A stretch of 64,000 bases of DNA, taken from Agarophyton chilense. Lineage: Eukaryota; Rhodophyta; Florideophyceae; Gracilariales; Gracilariaceae. This document shows positions 13,229 through 24,500 of the stretch, in pieces. Both the position numbers and the translations under genes were made by a program. Position 1 is the first letter of the stretch. Each line of letters begins with the position of its first letter. The notes beneath the pieces were generated by a model. It was not told where the DNA came from. It searched no databases and was given only the letters and a program-made list of their open reading frames with translations. The DNA is taken from NCBI GenBank assembly GCA_030374765.1, contig JARGXX010000086.1, forward strand, positions 62,001 through 126,000, in the 5' to 3' direction.

Positions 13229-15652
13229 GGCCAATAGATAAAAACAATTTGCTTGGTATTTGATACAAACCCAGAGGGCGATCTTAACGCGCACCGAGAG
13301 GCAAAGAGGGTGAATTTTCGACTGAATACCAGTCCGACTTCGCTCCGGATTCTATCTAAGAAGAAGAAACTATTGTCCTTCCCTATGACATGCAGAGGTC
13401 TGTTTTTCTCATGGAAGTTTTAGAGAAGGCCCAAAAGCGAATTATCAAAAACATCAAGGAATTTTAGGAGTCGCAGAAAAATGCAAAGAAAAATTCAAAA
13501 AGTAAGGGTTTGTTTGTCGATGTCAGACAAACAATATAGAAAGTGGTTTAAAATTACGGAAATGACTCTAGTTTTGAGTCCGACGGCTGCCACGAGGGGA
13601 TTTTGACTCCAAGAAGATCCGAAGATTTGATAAGCGAGTCAATCAAGTTCAAGCATTACAAAACAGCGAGAATTCGAAAGAAGTTTAAGAAAAAAGCCTG
13701 CGTTGCGCAATCAAGGAGACGGGAACAAAACTTAAAATAAGAAAACCACAATAACAACAACAATTTTTAATTCAATGGATATGCAGGACTTGAGTCCTAT
13801 TGAAAAAAAGTCCAAAATATAGGACGTATATGCTAAGAAAAAAGCGCACGACAACGACAAAGATAAAAACGCAATAACTGAACTCGTAACATACCTAAAG
13901 ATTTTGACGTAAATAATATTACTTAAAGACCGGGCAGGTTTACCAGGTATTACGAGTGCAAGAGATAAAAGCTGTCGAAAGGCCTGGTGAGCAATATATT
14001 GCTAGGAATTAAAAAGGCTTCATTTCGAACGGATTTTTCATTGCGGAGAAGTACGTGAGAGAAGTCTCTTATAAGCTTGAATTCTGGGACTCCCATCAAT
14101 ATGTCCTGCTGATTTTGAATCGAGTATGATTTCCAAAAGATAATGTGGAAGACTCAGCGGAAACTATCTCACTACAACCAAAAAATAACCAGATAAAAAA
14201 TATAAAAACGAAATAATTAGAAGGTACGAAGATATGGAAAGATCGAAGACCTCTTTTTTTGGATTGAAGTCAAAAGGATATTAGACACTTATTGGAAAAT
14301 GACTAGAAGCGGGCTTATAGAGCTTAAATTAAGAAAAATGCTCTACTAGCCAACCAGAAATTTAAAGGAAAGAATGTTGTAAAAGCGATAAGATTTTTGA
14401 AGAATTCTTTCAATCACACAAAATCTATCAAACTTAAACGAGTTATCCCCGTTCTAAGACCAGTTATTCAAATCGGTTTAAACCAGTGTAATTAAACTTT
14501 GAACTTGCCGCTACAATATTGGACTAGAGGTTTGAATCATCATGTGTAAACGTAAGCAGAAAAACGTCAAAGTTTGTTTGCCAGAAATATGCATCTGGCT
14601 GGCAGAATTCTAACACTCAAAATCTGTTTTTTGAAATAATTATCAAAACAGAAAACATGCTTATTGTAGTATCAACTTAAAGCTTGGAACCTTTATCAGA
14701 AGTAGGAAGGTTAATTTAGAATATATTAGTGGACCTGGTTGTGGGAATTGAACTGGGTTTCTGATATAGGATTGGGTTTTGAGGAGGGGGTGGGGGGCTG
14801 GGGTAATTTTTTGGTCAAGTCGCTCGGATACCATCGCGTGGTAGTTTCGAACACTGTAGCTTCGTATTAAAAATTGAAATGTTGTCAAAAAATTATTTTT
14901 TACCTTGTCAATATTAGTTAAAACGCGAAGCGTTATAGTACGAGCGTAGCGAGCTGTCACTTAGTCAATGAGAGTAAGTGCTCAAATACAACGCTTTTCC
15001 CGAAACCCCCTGTTGAATTAGAAACAATTAAGTTTGAGCGCGACATGCAGGTTTCAACGCCTAATGAACTACGTCGCGCCAATTGATTTTGATGCGTGAA
15101 CTGTGGTGTAGCTTTCATACCGTGGAAAAGATTCCGGAGCATACAACTATTTACGCGTCTTCTCAAGTTAACATGGTACAACGATAATGTTTATCCAAAC
15201 ATACGAGAAAAGCCCAATATCTCTTTCAATGTTCGATCCCGTGTTTCGTGGTAGACAGTTTTCATCTTAGTCTCTCGGGCGTGTTTGCAATTCAGATTAC
15301 ATGAACTCATCTCTTCGCTTGTTTCACACATTTGGCTGTGGTTGCATTGCTTTGAGAGGACGCTGGATCCACATAATCAGAGGGCCTAAACAAACGGTGT
15401 GTTAGCGACCCCGTAAAGGGCAGATCAGTCCATACAAACCGAAAAACTTTTGTTGGTGTAAACTAAGCGTTTCCATTTTGGACAAATCTCACTCAGATTT
15501 ATAGAAGAGAAGAATGTCACGAGTGATAATCTCTTCCACTATCGCTAGGAGAAGCATGAAGTTCGAAGCACATAAGTATATACCAAGAAGTTATTGGTTG
15601 GGAGAACAGATGAACGAATATTGGCCCCAGATAGACTAGAAGCACAAGGGAC
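13229..15652. other. A/T-rich intergenic stretch with traces of old ORFs
   Basis: From about 13383 to 14350 the plus strand reads as lysine-rich peptide fragments broken by many stops, as in a decayed gag-like gene, but no diagnostic motif is left. 14661-15181 holds two short minus-strand frames without recognisable content. I see no intact gene, RNA gene or clear element end here. Confidence 0.35.
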
Positions 15653-17812
15653 TTAATAATCGTCGGCGGATATGATGTTTTTCATTGAGACAACATGCTT
15701 CTTGACCCTGTGCACTTGCTCATGAGCCTTTCTTGATAACCATGACTTGTTCTGAGCCCGCACGCTACGTCTTCGCCACCTACGACCGCTCGTCTCACTT
15801 CTCGTTCTCAACTTCGAGTCCTGGTCCGTTCCGCTGTAAATACTGAAAGACTTGAAGCGATTGCTTTCCGCATCATGAGAAACTACTTTTCTAATTTGTG
15901 CCATACTCGCGACGTCTTCTATTTCAACGTTGAAAGACTTGATGCGCGCTTCCCAGGGAATGGCCTCCACTCCACCTTTGCGTTCAGGGACATAGACAGC
16001 TGTTTGCCCTTCCTCTTCTTTCTTATCCTTGGCGTCGCTTTTGTACACCTTCTCAATCTCATCCTCCTCGCCCAAAACAAGAGATCTGTTCACTTTCTCT
16101 TCGACTCGGGGCTCTTCGCCTCGCAAAACATTGTGTTCCATTTCCGGAATATGCGCATCCGTCTTGTCAGCGACTTGCCCCGTTTCACTATACCTGGCGA
16201 TGAGCTTAGCCACTGCTGACGGAGATTCTCTGATTTTGTCGGGGTTGGGACTCTTGATGCTCAAGTTCTGTTTTCCATCTAGAGGAAGTTCAAGCGAGTC
16301 GAACAGGTCCTTCAAATTCATTCTTTCTGGCAGATCTCGCTTATCGGCTCCTTCGAATAATGAGCCCGGGTCAATGCGTTCTCCCACTAAATCGGCGTCG
16401 TCTAAAACTGCCTCATTTTCTGGGCTCTTGGTCAACGAAGAAATCACAGAACTTTCGGCTCTGCCGCTATGATTGAAAGGAGATTCAGGACTGGTTGTAG
16501 TTTTGGCAAAGCGAGTTCCATGGCGCTTCGAGAAGTGGTCAGGATTAGTATGTAGCGTGTTAGTCGGTGGCGAATTTTCACTTGATGGGGACAACGAAGT
16601 GTGTTCTACACTCAATGGAGACAATGAACTGTACGGTTTGGAAGATAGAAATGGAGCAGTGTAGCTTCGAGGAGGGCTCTTCAGGGATGAAGTACGCCTT
16701 TTCTCCGTGGAATGTCCTTCAAACAGAGCTCGCATGGTGGCGAACTTGTGCTGAGCCTCGGGAATTAGAGAGGGCCGCTTGGCGGTGAGATTTGGTTTCT
16801 CCAGGGATGTGTTGTCTTTGTCATACTTGTCAATCAAAGTAGATATGTCAAGGGGAAGCACAAAAGGTTTAGAGCGGGGTTTTGATTGCGGCTGAGGGGA
16901 AGTTCGTTCGAGTGTCGAATCAATACATTGGGTGTGCTGAGGTTGGAGTTGCGATGGCTCGCGGGGCGGTTGGTGAGGTTCTGTTACGTGCTGCTCCTCT
17001 TCGTTCACTCTCGACAGGGGGGTTTGGCTGGAAGGCAAAATCTGGGTGCGAACCAGATCCTTTCGACTATGAGACGTGAATTGATATGGGATTCCTTGTT
17101 CCTTCAGCTGGGTGTTCTGTAGAATTTGGCAGTGAGGCGCGGAATGGAGCTCGAGCTCGGGCTCTGGCTTCGGCTCGGGTTCGGAGTGAAGCTCGAGATG
17201 GGAATCATGTTCGGAATGGGATTGGAGCTCGGGCTCGGGCTCAAGAGAGGGCTGCGGCTGCGGCTGCGGCTGCGGCTGCAGTTGAGGCTGGGGCTTGCAT
17301 CGAGGCTTTTGGTGTCGGTAAGCGACCCGATGGCGTTTGAGGTTAGGGTGAGGTGTGGGTGAGGAAGGAGACGGGTGAAGATTGGCAACATGGCTAGAAG
17401 ACTGTGGGGTGTGATAGCTTATCTTTCGAAACTCCCTTCGAAGCGAGGATGACAAAACAGACATGCGGCTGTTGTCAGCTCCGTGCAATCGGTTGAGCCT
17501 ACGAGGAACATGGGGTGAGTGGGAGGCGGGAGAGCGAGTGATGAAGGTCTTGAAAGCATGAGGAAGATTTGAAATGAACGGCTTGCGCGGCGTGTGCGAG
17601 TGTCTGCGAGGGGGAGCGGAATGCAGATGCGAGGTGGACGGCGGCGCCCTGGATCCGTAACGATGGAAGCGCTTCTGAAAGGCGACAATCTTGCGCTGCA
17701 AGCGACGGTCCATGTGAGACTGGGAGTCAATATTCAAGCAGCTGTCCGAATATCCCTCCTGTGCGTGATGAAACTGCGCCTCAAAATCGAACGACGGCGA
17801 CGAGCGAAGCAT
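15653..17812 (-). CDS. Large, Pro/Ser/Glu-rich, probably disordered protein of unknown function
   Basis: A 719-codon frame starting at the ATG at 17812; a further in-frame ATG at 17899 is possible, but it would add a stretch encoded by an 11-bp tandem repeat (GACGGAACAAG type, about 17820-17855). No domain is recognised. The protein is basic and Ser/Pro/His-rich in its first third, then has a run of alternating Gln-Pro and Glu-Pro pairs (around 17300-17130). The second half is acidic and charged with short possible helices (NLKDLFDSLELPLD, VAKLIARYSETG), and the C-terminus is Arg/Lys-rich. It has no signal peptide or membrane segment. It lies 351 bp downstream of the Hint gene on the same strand. 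The length of the open frame makes coding likely, though an intron cannot be excluded. Confidence 0.7.
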   Translation of the reverse strand: MLRSSPSFDFEAQFHHAQEGYSDSCLNIDSQSHMDRRLQRKIVAFQKRFHRYGSRAPPSTSHLHSAPPRRHSHTPRKPFISNLPHAFKTFITRSPASHSPHVPRRLNRLHGADNSRMSVLSSSLRREFRKISYHTPQSSSHVANLHPSPSSPTPHPNLKRHRVAYRHQKPRCKPQPQLQPQPQPQPQPSLEPEPELQSHSEHDSHLELHSEPEPKPEPELELHSAPHCQILQNTQLKEQGIPYQFTSHSRKDLVRTQILPSSQTPLSRVNEEEQHVTEPHQPPREPSQLQPQHTQCIDSTLERTSPQPQSKPRSKPFVLPLDISTLIDKYDKDNTSLEKPNLTAKRPSLIPEAQHKFATMRALFEGHSTEKRRTSSLKSPPRSYTAPFLSSKPYSSLSPLSVEHTSLSPSSENSPPTNTLHTNPDHFSKRHGTRFAKTTTSPESPFNHSGRAESSVISSLTKSPENEAVLDDADLVGERIDPGSLFEGADKRDLPERMNLKDLFDSLELPLDGKQNLSIKSPNPDKIRESPSAVAKLIARYSETGQVADKTDAHIPEMEHNVLRGEEPRVEEKVNRSLVLGEEDEIEKVYKSDAKDKKEEEGQTAVYVPERKGGVEAIPWEARIKSFNVEIEDVASMAQIRKVVSHDAESNRFKSFSIYSGTDQDSKLRTRSETSGRRWRRRSVRAQNKSWLSRKAHEQVHRVKKHVVSMKNIISADDY

Positions 17813-18163
17813 ATCGAACAAGACGGAACAAGACGGAACAAGACGGAACAAGATGGAAGAAAAAGCAGGCAGTTGAACACGAAACGCAACGCACGGCATC
17901 GCGACAAAGGGGCCACAGCGTTCGACCGCGTGGGCGCGGCAAAACGCTTCCTCGCCGAGTCGGCCGCGACCGCGACGCGGCGGCCGTGGCACGCCGAGAA
18001 CTTCGACACCTTCCCCGCGCACGCGCCGTGTCCAAACCGACACCAACAGTTCTGTGTATCATTGCATTGCGTACGTGGCTCTCGAGCCCACACGTGGAAT
18101 TCGAGGCTAAACGTGGCAGTGGAGCCCACGTGGCCACGAGAAATGACGTGTTTTTGTTTTTAA

Positions 18164-19471
18164 TTACAGTGAAAATGAAGTAAAGCACAGAGAGGAGAGG
18201 CGGAGCAGTTGGTGAGCGGCGGTGGCGGCCAGCCAACGAAGCGGCGCCAGCAAGGCGTGCGCCACGCGCGGCGCCACGCTGGCCGTATACGCGCTGCAGC
18301 GCACGCCGTGAGCGTCCCAGAACACGAGCAGCGACCCGCTGGCTGTCTGCGGATTGTACAATCCGCGTTGTCGCACTGTGCTCTTGCTCAACACCGCCTC
18401 TCCGCTGAGCGCACCGCCCCCGTCGTTGGCGAGCACGCTCAGTATGTCGCCCACCTTTACGCCACCGGCCGTGCGTAGCGTGCCGTTCACGTATATGTAG
18501 TGCGAGCGCGTTGCTACTATACTGCCTGTTCTCGTACGCAGCTCGACGAATTCCCACCATGCTTTGGCGTCCGAGTGCGTGAACATCACTATCTTGCTCA
18601 CGCTTCCGTTCCCGTCCATGATTTCGTCCCCTTCCTTCAACGCACTCATGCGCCGCAGGCTTCCGTCCGCCAGTTTCACCTGGGCTGCCGCTGGGAAGCA
18701 CGCTTTTTCATCGCTCGCTTCTGTCGCCTTTGGTGTTTCGAACGCCGAAACCTCAGCCTCGGGCGTTGGAGAGCTCCCCCCCCCGGTCAGCCTGCCCACT
18801 TCCATCAGCAACTTGTCCTCATCCTCTTGTTTGAGGTACGAGCACCCAATTCCATCCGTGGAATCCAGTGCAACATTTAGAGAAAACGAGTGCTCCACAG
18901 GCGCAACTGATGAGCTTTCAATCTCACTGAAAGCCGTTCCAAGTTCTTGTCCGCTGCTTTGGTAGTGATTTAGAATAGAGTAGAAAAAACCCATGTCTTG
19001 TGCCACTATTTGAGCATCTGACACTGAACGATTCAGTAGCGGACATACCAATCGTGCATTCCTTACATTTCCACCCGCAAGTGGAAAGTGCTTTGTTAAA
19101 TCCAATAAAGACACTTTTCCTCCCTCTGAATTAATCACAGGAGGCGATTCCAAGGACAACGTTTGGAAATTCACCTCAGCAGACACCAAACTTTCATTTG
19201 AGCTGAAGAAACACCGTGAACTCTCTTTTTCTTCTGTCACCAATGTGATGTTGGCTTCAGCTTGTGAATTTGATACGTTTACAATCAACGTGTCTGGGCA
19301 AACCAATGAAAGGAAAAAAGGATCTTCTGGCAGAATTTTTAAAATGTCTTTCATACTTGCATACTTGTACACCCCGCTGAAGTTTTGATTCAATCCTGTT
19401 CCCTCCCCGTGACAAACAGACAGCAGTCCTAAGAGACATATCAGAACACTCTTCCGCACCATTTTTAGCAT
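18164..19471 (-). CDS. Secreted protein with a C-terminal Hedgehog-type Hint (Hog) domain
   Basis: 435 residues. Residues 5-20 form a signal peptide (VRKSVLICLLGLLSVC), followed by a novel domain of about 230 residues with several Cys and N-glycosylation-type sites. An acidic Ser/Thr/Glu-rich linker precedes a Hint domain from Cys258 to about 395. Seen motifs: the nucleophile Cys258 after EKA in CFP; LKEGDEIM; the ATRSH block with Thr321 and His324 (TxxH); VGDILSV; and GLYNPQTASGSLLV, which matches the last strands of animal Hedgehog Hint. Cys392 and a hydrophobic tail (VAHALLAPLRWLAATAA) follow, recalling the sterol-recognition tail of Hedgehog. In the family this module cleaves itself and joins the N-terminal part to a nucleophile such as cholesterol; activity here is inference. 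The start is the first of two close ATGs; the second is codon 4. No introns are seen. Confidence 0.9.
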   Translation of the reverse strand: MLKMVRKSVLICLLGLLSVCHGEGTGLNQNFSGVYKYASMKDILKILPEDPFFLSLVCPDTLIVNVSNSQAEANITLVTEEKESSRCFFSSNESLVSAEVNFQTLSLESPPVINSEGGKVSLLDLTKHFPLAGGNVRNARLVCPLLNRSVSDAQIVAQDMGFFYSILNHYQSSGQELGTAFSEIESSSVAPVEHSFSLNVALDSTDGIGCSYLKQEDEDKLLMEVGRLTGGGSSPTPEAEVSAFETPKATEASDEKACFPAAAQVKLADGSLRRMSALKEGDEIMDGNGSVSKIVMFTHSDAKAWWEFVELRTRTGSIVATRSHYIYVNGTLRTAGGVKVGDILSVLANDGGGALSGEAVLSKSTVRQRGLYNPQTASGSLLVFWDAHGVRCSAYTASVAPRVAHALLAPLRWLAATAAHQLLRLSSLCFTSFSL

Positions 19472-20372
19472 TGAAGCTGCTGTTTATGTTTTCCACAAGT
19501 TACTTGTCACTGCGACTAATTCGACCAAGCACCTCTGTTGACAATCTTCGATGGTAGTCAATCGCACTCAATTATGTACGTGAATCAGCTGTTGCATGTA
19601 TAGACGCTCATCAAACAGATTCTACCTCCTGTGATGCGCTTTAATAGCGCAGCAGAAACAGCTTTCTCGAAAGAGATTTACGAGAGGTTTTGTTTACGCA
19701 TGCCCACAATCTATCTTTGAAATTTAAACAACCCATCATCGCGATTTTGCAAATGCGTTCAAAATGGGGCAACGCATCTCACAGTGGCGTGATTTGCATA
19801 TGTACTACATCTACATCTGGACACGCTTGCAACCGTCCATCGACGTGGTTGCGCCAGCCATCTGCCTTGTCTTGCTAAAAACAGCCCAACGCTTCAATCG
19901 CTGTCGAATTGAAGCAGCACATCAAACATCAAACAGTTTATACATTCAACGCTTCAACTTATAACAAACAACAAACGGAATAGAGAACTTTCCAGAGATG
20001 GCCAAACGTGAGTTCACGCCTCTCCTTCCCTCTTTAATCGGATGCATCACTATACGGTTCGTTAGAAACACAACCCTGCCCACGACTCTCTAGCACCATC
20101 CTCTCCCGAGAATCGCTGCGCAGCTGGCTTTATTAACATGAAGAAGTCGTCAAGTACTACGTGTTGTGATCATACCACTTCAACTTGGAAGAAACCATAG
20201 GCCAGTTGTGCAGTAAAATTTGTCTCGTGTTCTAACCCTGGATATGCAAAATGAGATGATGGCTGCATTTCAACAGTTACTATACGAATAGCACATGCAT
20301 ATTCTACTAATGTTCTTCTAATTTTTCCAGTCAGTAATTATGAACAACGGCATCAACAACTGAATTCTCCCA
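19472..20372. other. Intergenic, no gene seen
   Basis: This stretch separates the 5' end of the Hint gene from the zinc-finger gene 3' flank. Short frames at 19690-19964 lack features. The promoter of the Hint gene should lie just above 19471, but no clear TATA or initiator element was identified. Confidence 0.4.
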
Positions 20373-20388
20373 CCCCCCCCCCCCCCCC

Positions 20389-20424
<36 letters not shown>
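20373..20424. repeat. Poly-C tract (C16-A-C35)
   Basis: Sixteen C at 20373-20388, one A, then 35 C to 20424. On the strand of the adjacent zinc-finger gene this is a G35AG16 tract about 196 bp after the stop codon. Such tracts can form G-quadruplexes and are prone to length error in sequencing. Confidence 0.95.
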
Positions 20425-20427
<3 letters not shown>

Positions 20428-20619
20428 ACAGCCTCCCCTGTTTCAGTGTGGTCTGCACATTCGTTTCTCAAGAAGCGCACGAGCCTTATTGGTGTTCTGA
20501 GAGCGTAAGAGTAAGTTGAAGGAGAGGGGATTGGTATCTTTTTTAAAAAAGGCACATTTCCATCCTGAGCGTGAGTGTTTTCTATTTGGCTTGTATCTAG
20601 TTTCCCTTGTTTCAATGGT

Positions 20620-21363
20620 TCATCGATGTTTCGACAGGTTCATAGAACGAAACGGGGCAGGAGTAGGGCGGGGAGGTGGACTAGATGCGCTTGGAAGCTT
20701 ATGACCTTTCTTCTCATGTATACCTCTAACGTGTCTGTAGAGGCTGGACTTGTGGCTGAAACACTTTCCGCAATTTTCATACTGGCATTTATATGGTTTG
20801 CGGGAATTGTGAACCGCGTCAATGTGGGCCTGTAGAAAAACACAAATGATGTGTGAAGTTGTCAGTTTGGAATTGTGAACAGCAAACCCAAAGAAGAGAG
20901 GGACTGCTGAGATTCATACGTTTAAATGACCGATGCGCTCAAACCTGCCTTTGCATAAGTGACAGGCAAACGGCCTTGATGCGTGGCTTCGACGTGTGTC
21001 GGGGATAGGTTCTGCAACTAGACCAAGAGAGCCAGAACGTTTCCGGAAGATAGAGCTGGTGACGCCAGAACCCCTGTCCTTGATGGATGCATCCAATGAA
21101 ACGGGGTTGGGAGGGGAACGAAGGTCAGGCGTAGAGGGTTGCTGTGCAGCTTCAGGAGCGGGGCCACGAGACAGCACGGTATCCCAGTATGATCTGGGGG
21201 CACTGAGATGGGCGCTAGATGCGGAAGAAGAGGCGTGGTGATGGGCAGGAGGCAGCGCCTGGAACGAGGAGGAGTGTTGATGAAGCCTGAGCACAGGGAA
21301 CGAAAGACTATCATCAATCTTTCTTCTGTTACTCCTGCTAGGACCGCCTCTACCGAAGGACAT
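20620..21363 (-). CDS. Two-finger C2H2 zinc-finger protein, two exons
   Basis: Exon 1 runs from the ATG at 21363 to 20920 and exon 2 from 20829 to the stop at 20620; the 90-nt intron has GTATG at its 5' end and CTACAG at its 3' end and splits no codon. The joined product is 217 residues. The N-terminal 120 residues are Ser/Pro/His-rich and probably disordered. Finger 1 spans the intron: CHLCKGRF in exon 1, then the two His in exon 2 (CysX2CysX12HisX4His). Finger 2 is CQYENCGKCFSHKSSLYRHVRGIH (CysX4CysX12HisX4His type), joined to it by a TGEKP-like RKPYK linker. A basic Pro-rich tail follows. This is probably a DNA-binding regulator; its targets are unknown. Without the splice finger 1 would be truncated after 15 residues, which supports the intron. 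Confidence 0.9.
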
Positions 21364-21534
21364 GGTTGGTACGTAGCACGTATTGGAGAATGAAGTTGAG
21401 AAAACGAGGAGCAGAGGGAGGGCGAATGGGGGCGAGGGGGAGGGGGAGGGGGGGGTGAGGGTTAAGGAGGTTGGGGGAGTCTTATAGGTGGAGGTAGCCG
21501 GGAAGTGGTACAGTTGTAGTGGAGGTGATCAGTC

Positions 21535-21562
21535 GGGGGGGGGGGGGGGGGGGGGGGGGGGG
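21535..21562. repeat. Poly-G tract (G28)
   Basis: Twenty-eight G on the plus strand, 172 bp upstream of the zinc-finger ATG, so C28 on the gene strand. Further G-rich DNA lies at 21430-21480. The exact length is uncertain because of possible sequencing error. Confidence 0.95.
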
Positions 21563-24500
21563 CGGAAGAAGCGACGCACGGTGGAACGCGTGGTTACGGC
21601 ATACACAGAAAGGGTGCATTCGTGAGAGACTGGAGACATGCGACGGAAGCAGGGCGACCGTAGGGAAGGCACGCGAGAGGGCGCGGAATGTCATGCGCGT
21701 AGATTTGTCGCTGAGTGGCGGCGGCGCGCCATCTCCGCGACCGTGAACAACCTGTCACTTGCTACGGGACGCACCGCTGCGAGGCCGGCAGCGTGTGTTC
21801 AACGCGTTTGCGCCACATTAAAAAAGATCAGTCTCTGGCTGTCCGCGGACAAACTTCCTTATCCCCACCCAAGCCCCCCCGTCTCTCCCTCTCACTCCCC
21901 TCTCGCTCCCCTCTACGCCGCAGTTTTGCCCTTTCGCCACTCACCGCCCGTCCCCCTCTCTTCTCCACCATAAATATTCATTTCTTCCGCCGCTTGACCT
22001 TTCCCCCAAGCAAAAAGAAAAAGATCATGAGACCAAAACCAACTCTTGCTCTAGCTGTCGCCCACCAACAACATAGATGCGATCCATGCTCCACACGGTT
22101 GCCCCGTCCCTCAGCTTGTTCCTATCCACACACCCGCCGTCGCCATGCCCGCCAGCCCGCCTATCCCGATGTTTTTCTACTGCTCTTATGCTGTCGCCCA
22201 TTCGTTGGTAGTGCCACCTCCACACGTGACATCCTTTGATTCACCCTACACATTGTGATTCGCTCCCTCATGTTCACCCCAGCCGTGTCCAGTCGCCTTC
22301 GCTCTCTGACATTCAGGTCTGCTCGCTGCCTTTTGCAGCCACAATTCCACCTTCAAGTACATGTCACTCCACCATGCTTTCCAAGCCATGAGCCTCACCG
22401 ATTCAATCTCCGCGCCGTCGTTGTCGACCCTGACGCGTTCGGTACCCACCCGCTGCCTTGGAATATCTTGGAACCGTTAGTATCCCTACCTACTCACACC
22501 CGCGCTCCAAAAAAAGATTCTTCGCTATTTGTTCACCACTGTTAAGCCAAAGGGATAGTGCTCTTGAGAGACGGGCAGCTTGGCATTTGCTTCCACCGCT
22601 CCAAAAACACTCATTTGTGTACCATAGACGACGAATGCTCAAACACATGGAGCCAGAGAAACCGGCGGTGTAAGTTGTGATCGCCGCAGTACTTGTATGA
22701 TGGCGACGCCATATTCTTTTGCATCGTCCACGCTTGTATCCCGCGCAAGGATAAGGTACGAACGATAATTGTCCTTAAAATTCCAACGTTTTAATAGGCA
22801 CGACGCTGGAAAGGCGTTGTCCTACTCGTTATGATGTCATCAAACGAACGCTTGGACCCGGTCTCAACTGTCCTCACGTATCTTTGCCATGACATCACAC
22901 CTTTCGTCTCGCTGCAGTATGTGTCCGTACTACTACATTAGTCCTACTCGACAACACAAGCCCATAAGAATTTGGCCCATCCTTTGGCATGAAGAAAAGC
23001 TGTCCTCATTTATTTCTCCTCAAATGAATGTGAATAAGCCCATCTTGCTTAGCTACCAAAGCTTTGCGCTTTTTTGGTGATGCCCTTGTCCACACACGCA
23101 ACACAATACAAGTGATATCGCTAGCTCAAAACGATTTGAGGGGTCAATCGATGAGGCAATCACTTTTTCTAACGACACTTCATCAATACGGCATATGCAG
23201 CCATTTCCAATTACAAAGGCATGCCAGACCTCGACAAAATCTATTTTCATGTTTCTCTCCAACAACACTTTAGACATGAGCCATAATTCAGAACCGTGGT
23301 GCCTCGCCTCTAACGAGCAACCAAGTTGGTTGCATTCTTACGCTATAGCAAGTTTTCCAGGAGTCCTTCCCAAATTGGGTTTGCAAATAAATTGACGTCG
23401 CACTTGCAGACAGCCTTGGGTGAAGAAGACTGCAAACTCTTTTCATCATGTAATTCACCCATCCCATTAATGAAAGGTTCTCAAGAGAAATCCCACATCT
23501 TGCTCTTGAGACTTGAGGCTAAAGCTGTTTGTGTGACGGTACAATTGGAACAAGATGTCCCATGTGTCATACTAAAGTACATGGATGAAAACGCTTGTCT
23601 GTCTTCACACAAGGGTGCAGTTTTTTTTTCCGCCACCACATGGGGTGTTCGGTAAATTCGGAAATCTCCTAAACATCCTCAACATGCATTGTGTATTTCA
23701 TTTTGTTATTATGCCGTCAAGAAAGGAAAAAAGTCTTTTTACCAAAACCACATGCCTTTGGTTCGTTTTCTTTCCTGGCAATACATACATCGGGGAATAC
23801 ATGTTGATGGCTAAACGAGGTGTGATTTTGACATAAGCCATCTTCCTACGCGAGTGAGACCTCGAGTGAGAACTTGCCCTTTCTCAGGGAAGATATCGCT
23901 CTCTCGAGATAGCTTCTCGTCAAAACGGACATAGAATTTGAAGTCGGTAATGAAAGAGCGAAAAAAAGAAGATTTTCCAACTGTCAGCTCCAATTTACGA
24001 TGTAGATACAAGTAAATATACAGTATTCTTCATGGAAGTTCGTCTCGAGTACCAAGCTCGGGGTCAGAACATGTCCCTTGCCATCGATCATGAATACCAA
24101 TTTTTAAAGCATGAATGTGACCTATTTAGTATGGCTTCTATTTCGAGGTCAAACGTGTTACCCTGTATTGGTTTCCATCGCGTGGTCACTTAGTGGTCAC
24201 AGGTTTCGACACAATGGAGTAGGGAAAGGCTTTATTCTAAACCCAATAGTATTCGGTCGGAGCTGTTTCCTGTCCAAAATTGTGGGCGAGAATATAACAA
24301 GAAATACGTGACGAAATCTCGATTGACTCGGGATGCCTGCTTTTGCACTTTTGAGTTTGGTTTTGTTGCAGGATTCAGTATTATTCATTTCAATTGTGCC
24401 ATTCAAAACAAACTACTATTCATGCGATTGCGAGCACTGCATTCTCACACGTCAGAACAACCCCTCGATATCGCGAAACAGCCGATTCCTTCCATAGTTT

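Noticed and set aside
17781-18701. 306-codon minus ORF
   Set aside because: It is a shadow of the Hint gene end and of the start region of the next gene.
20371-20424. Assembly gap or vector tail
   Set aside because: The single A inside the C tract and normal unique sequence on both sides make it look genuine, though its length is uncertain.
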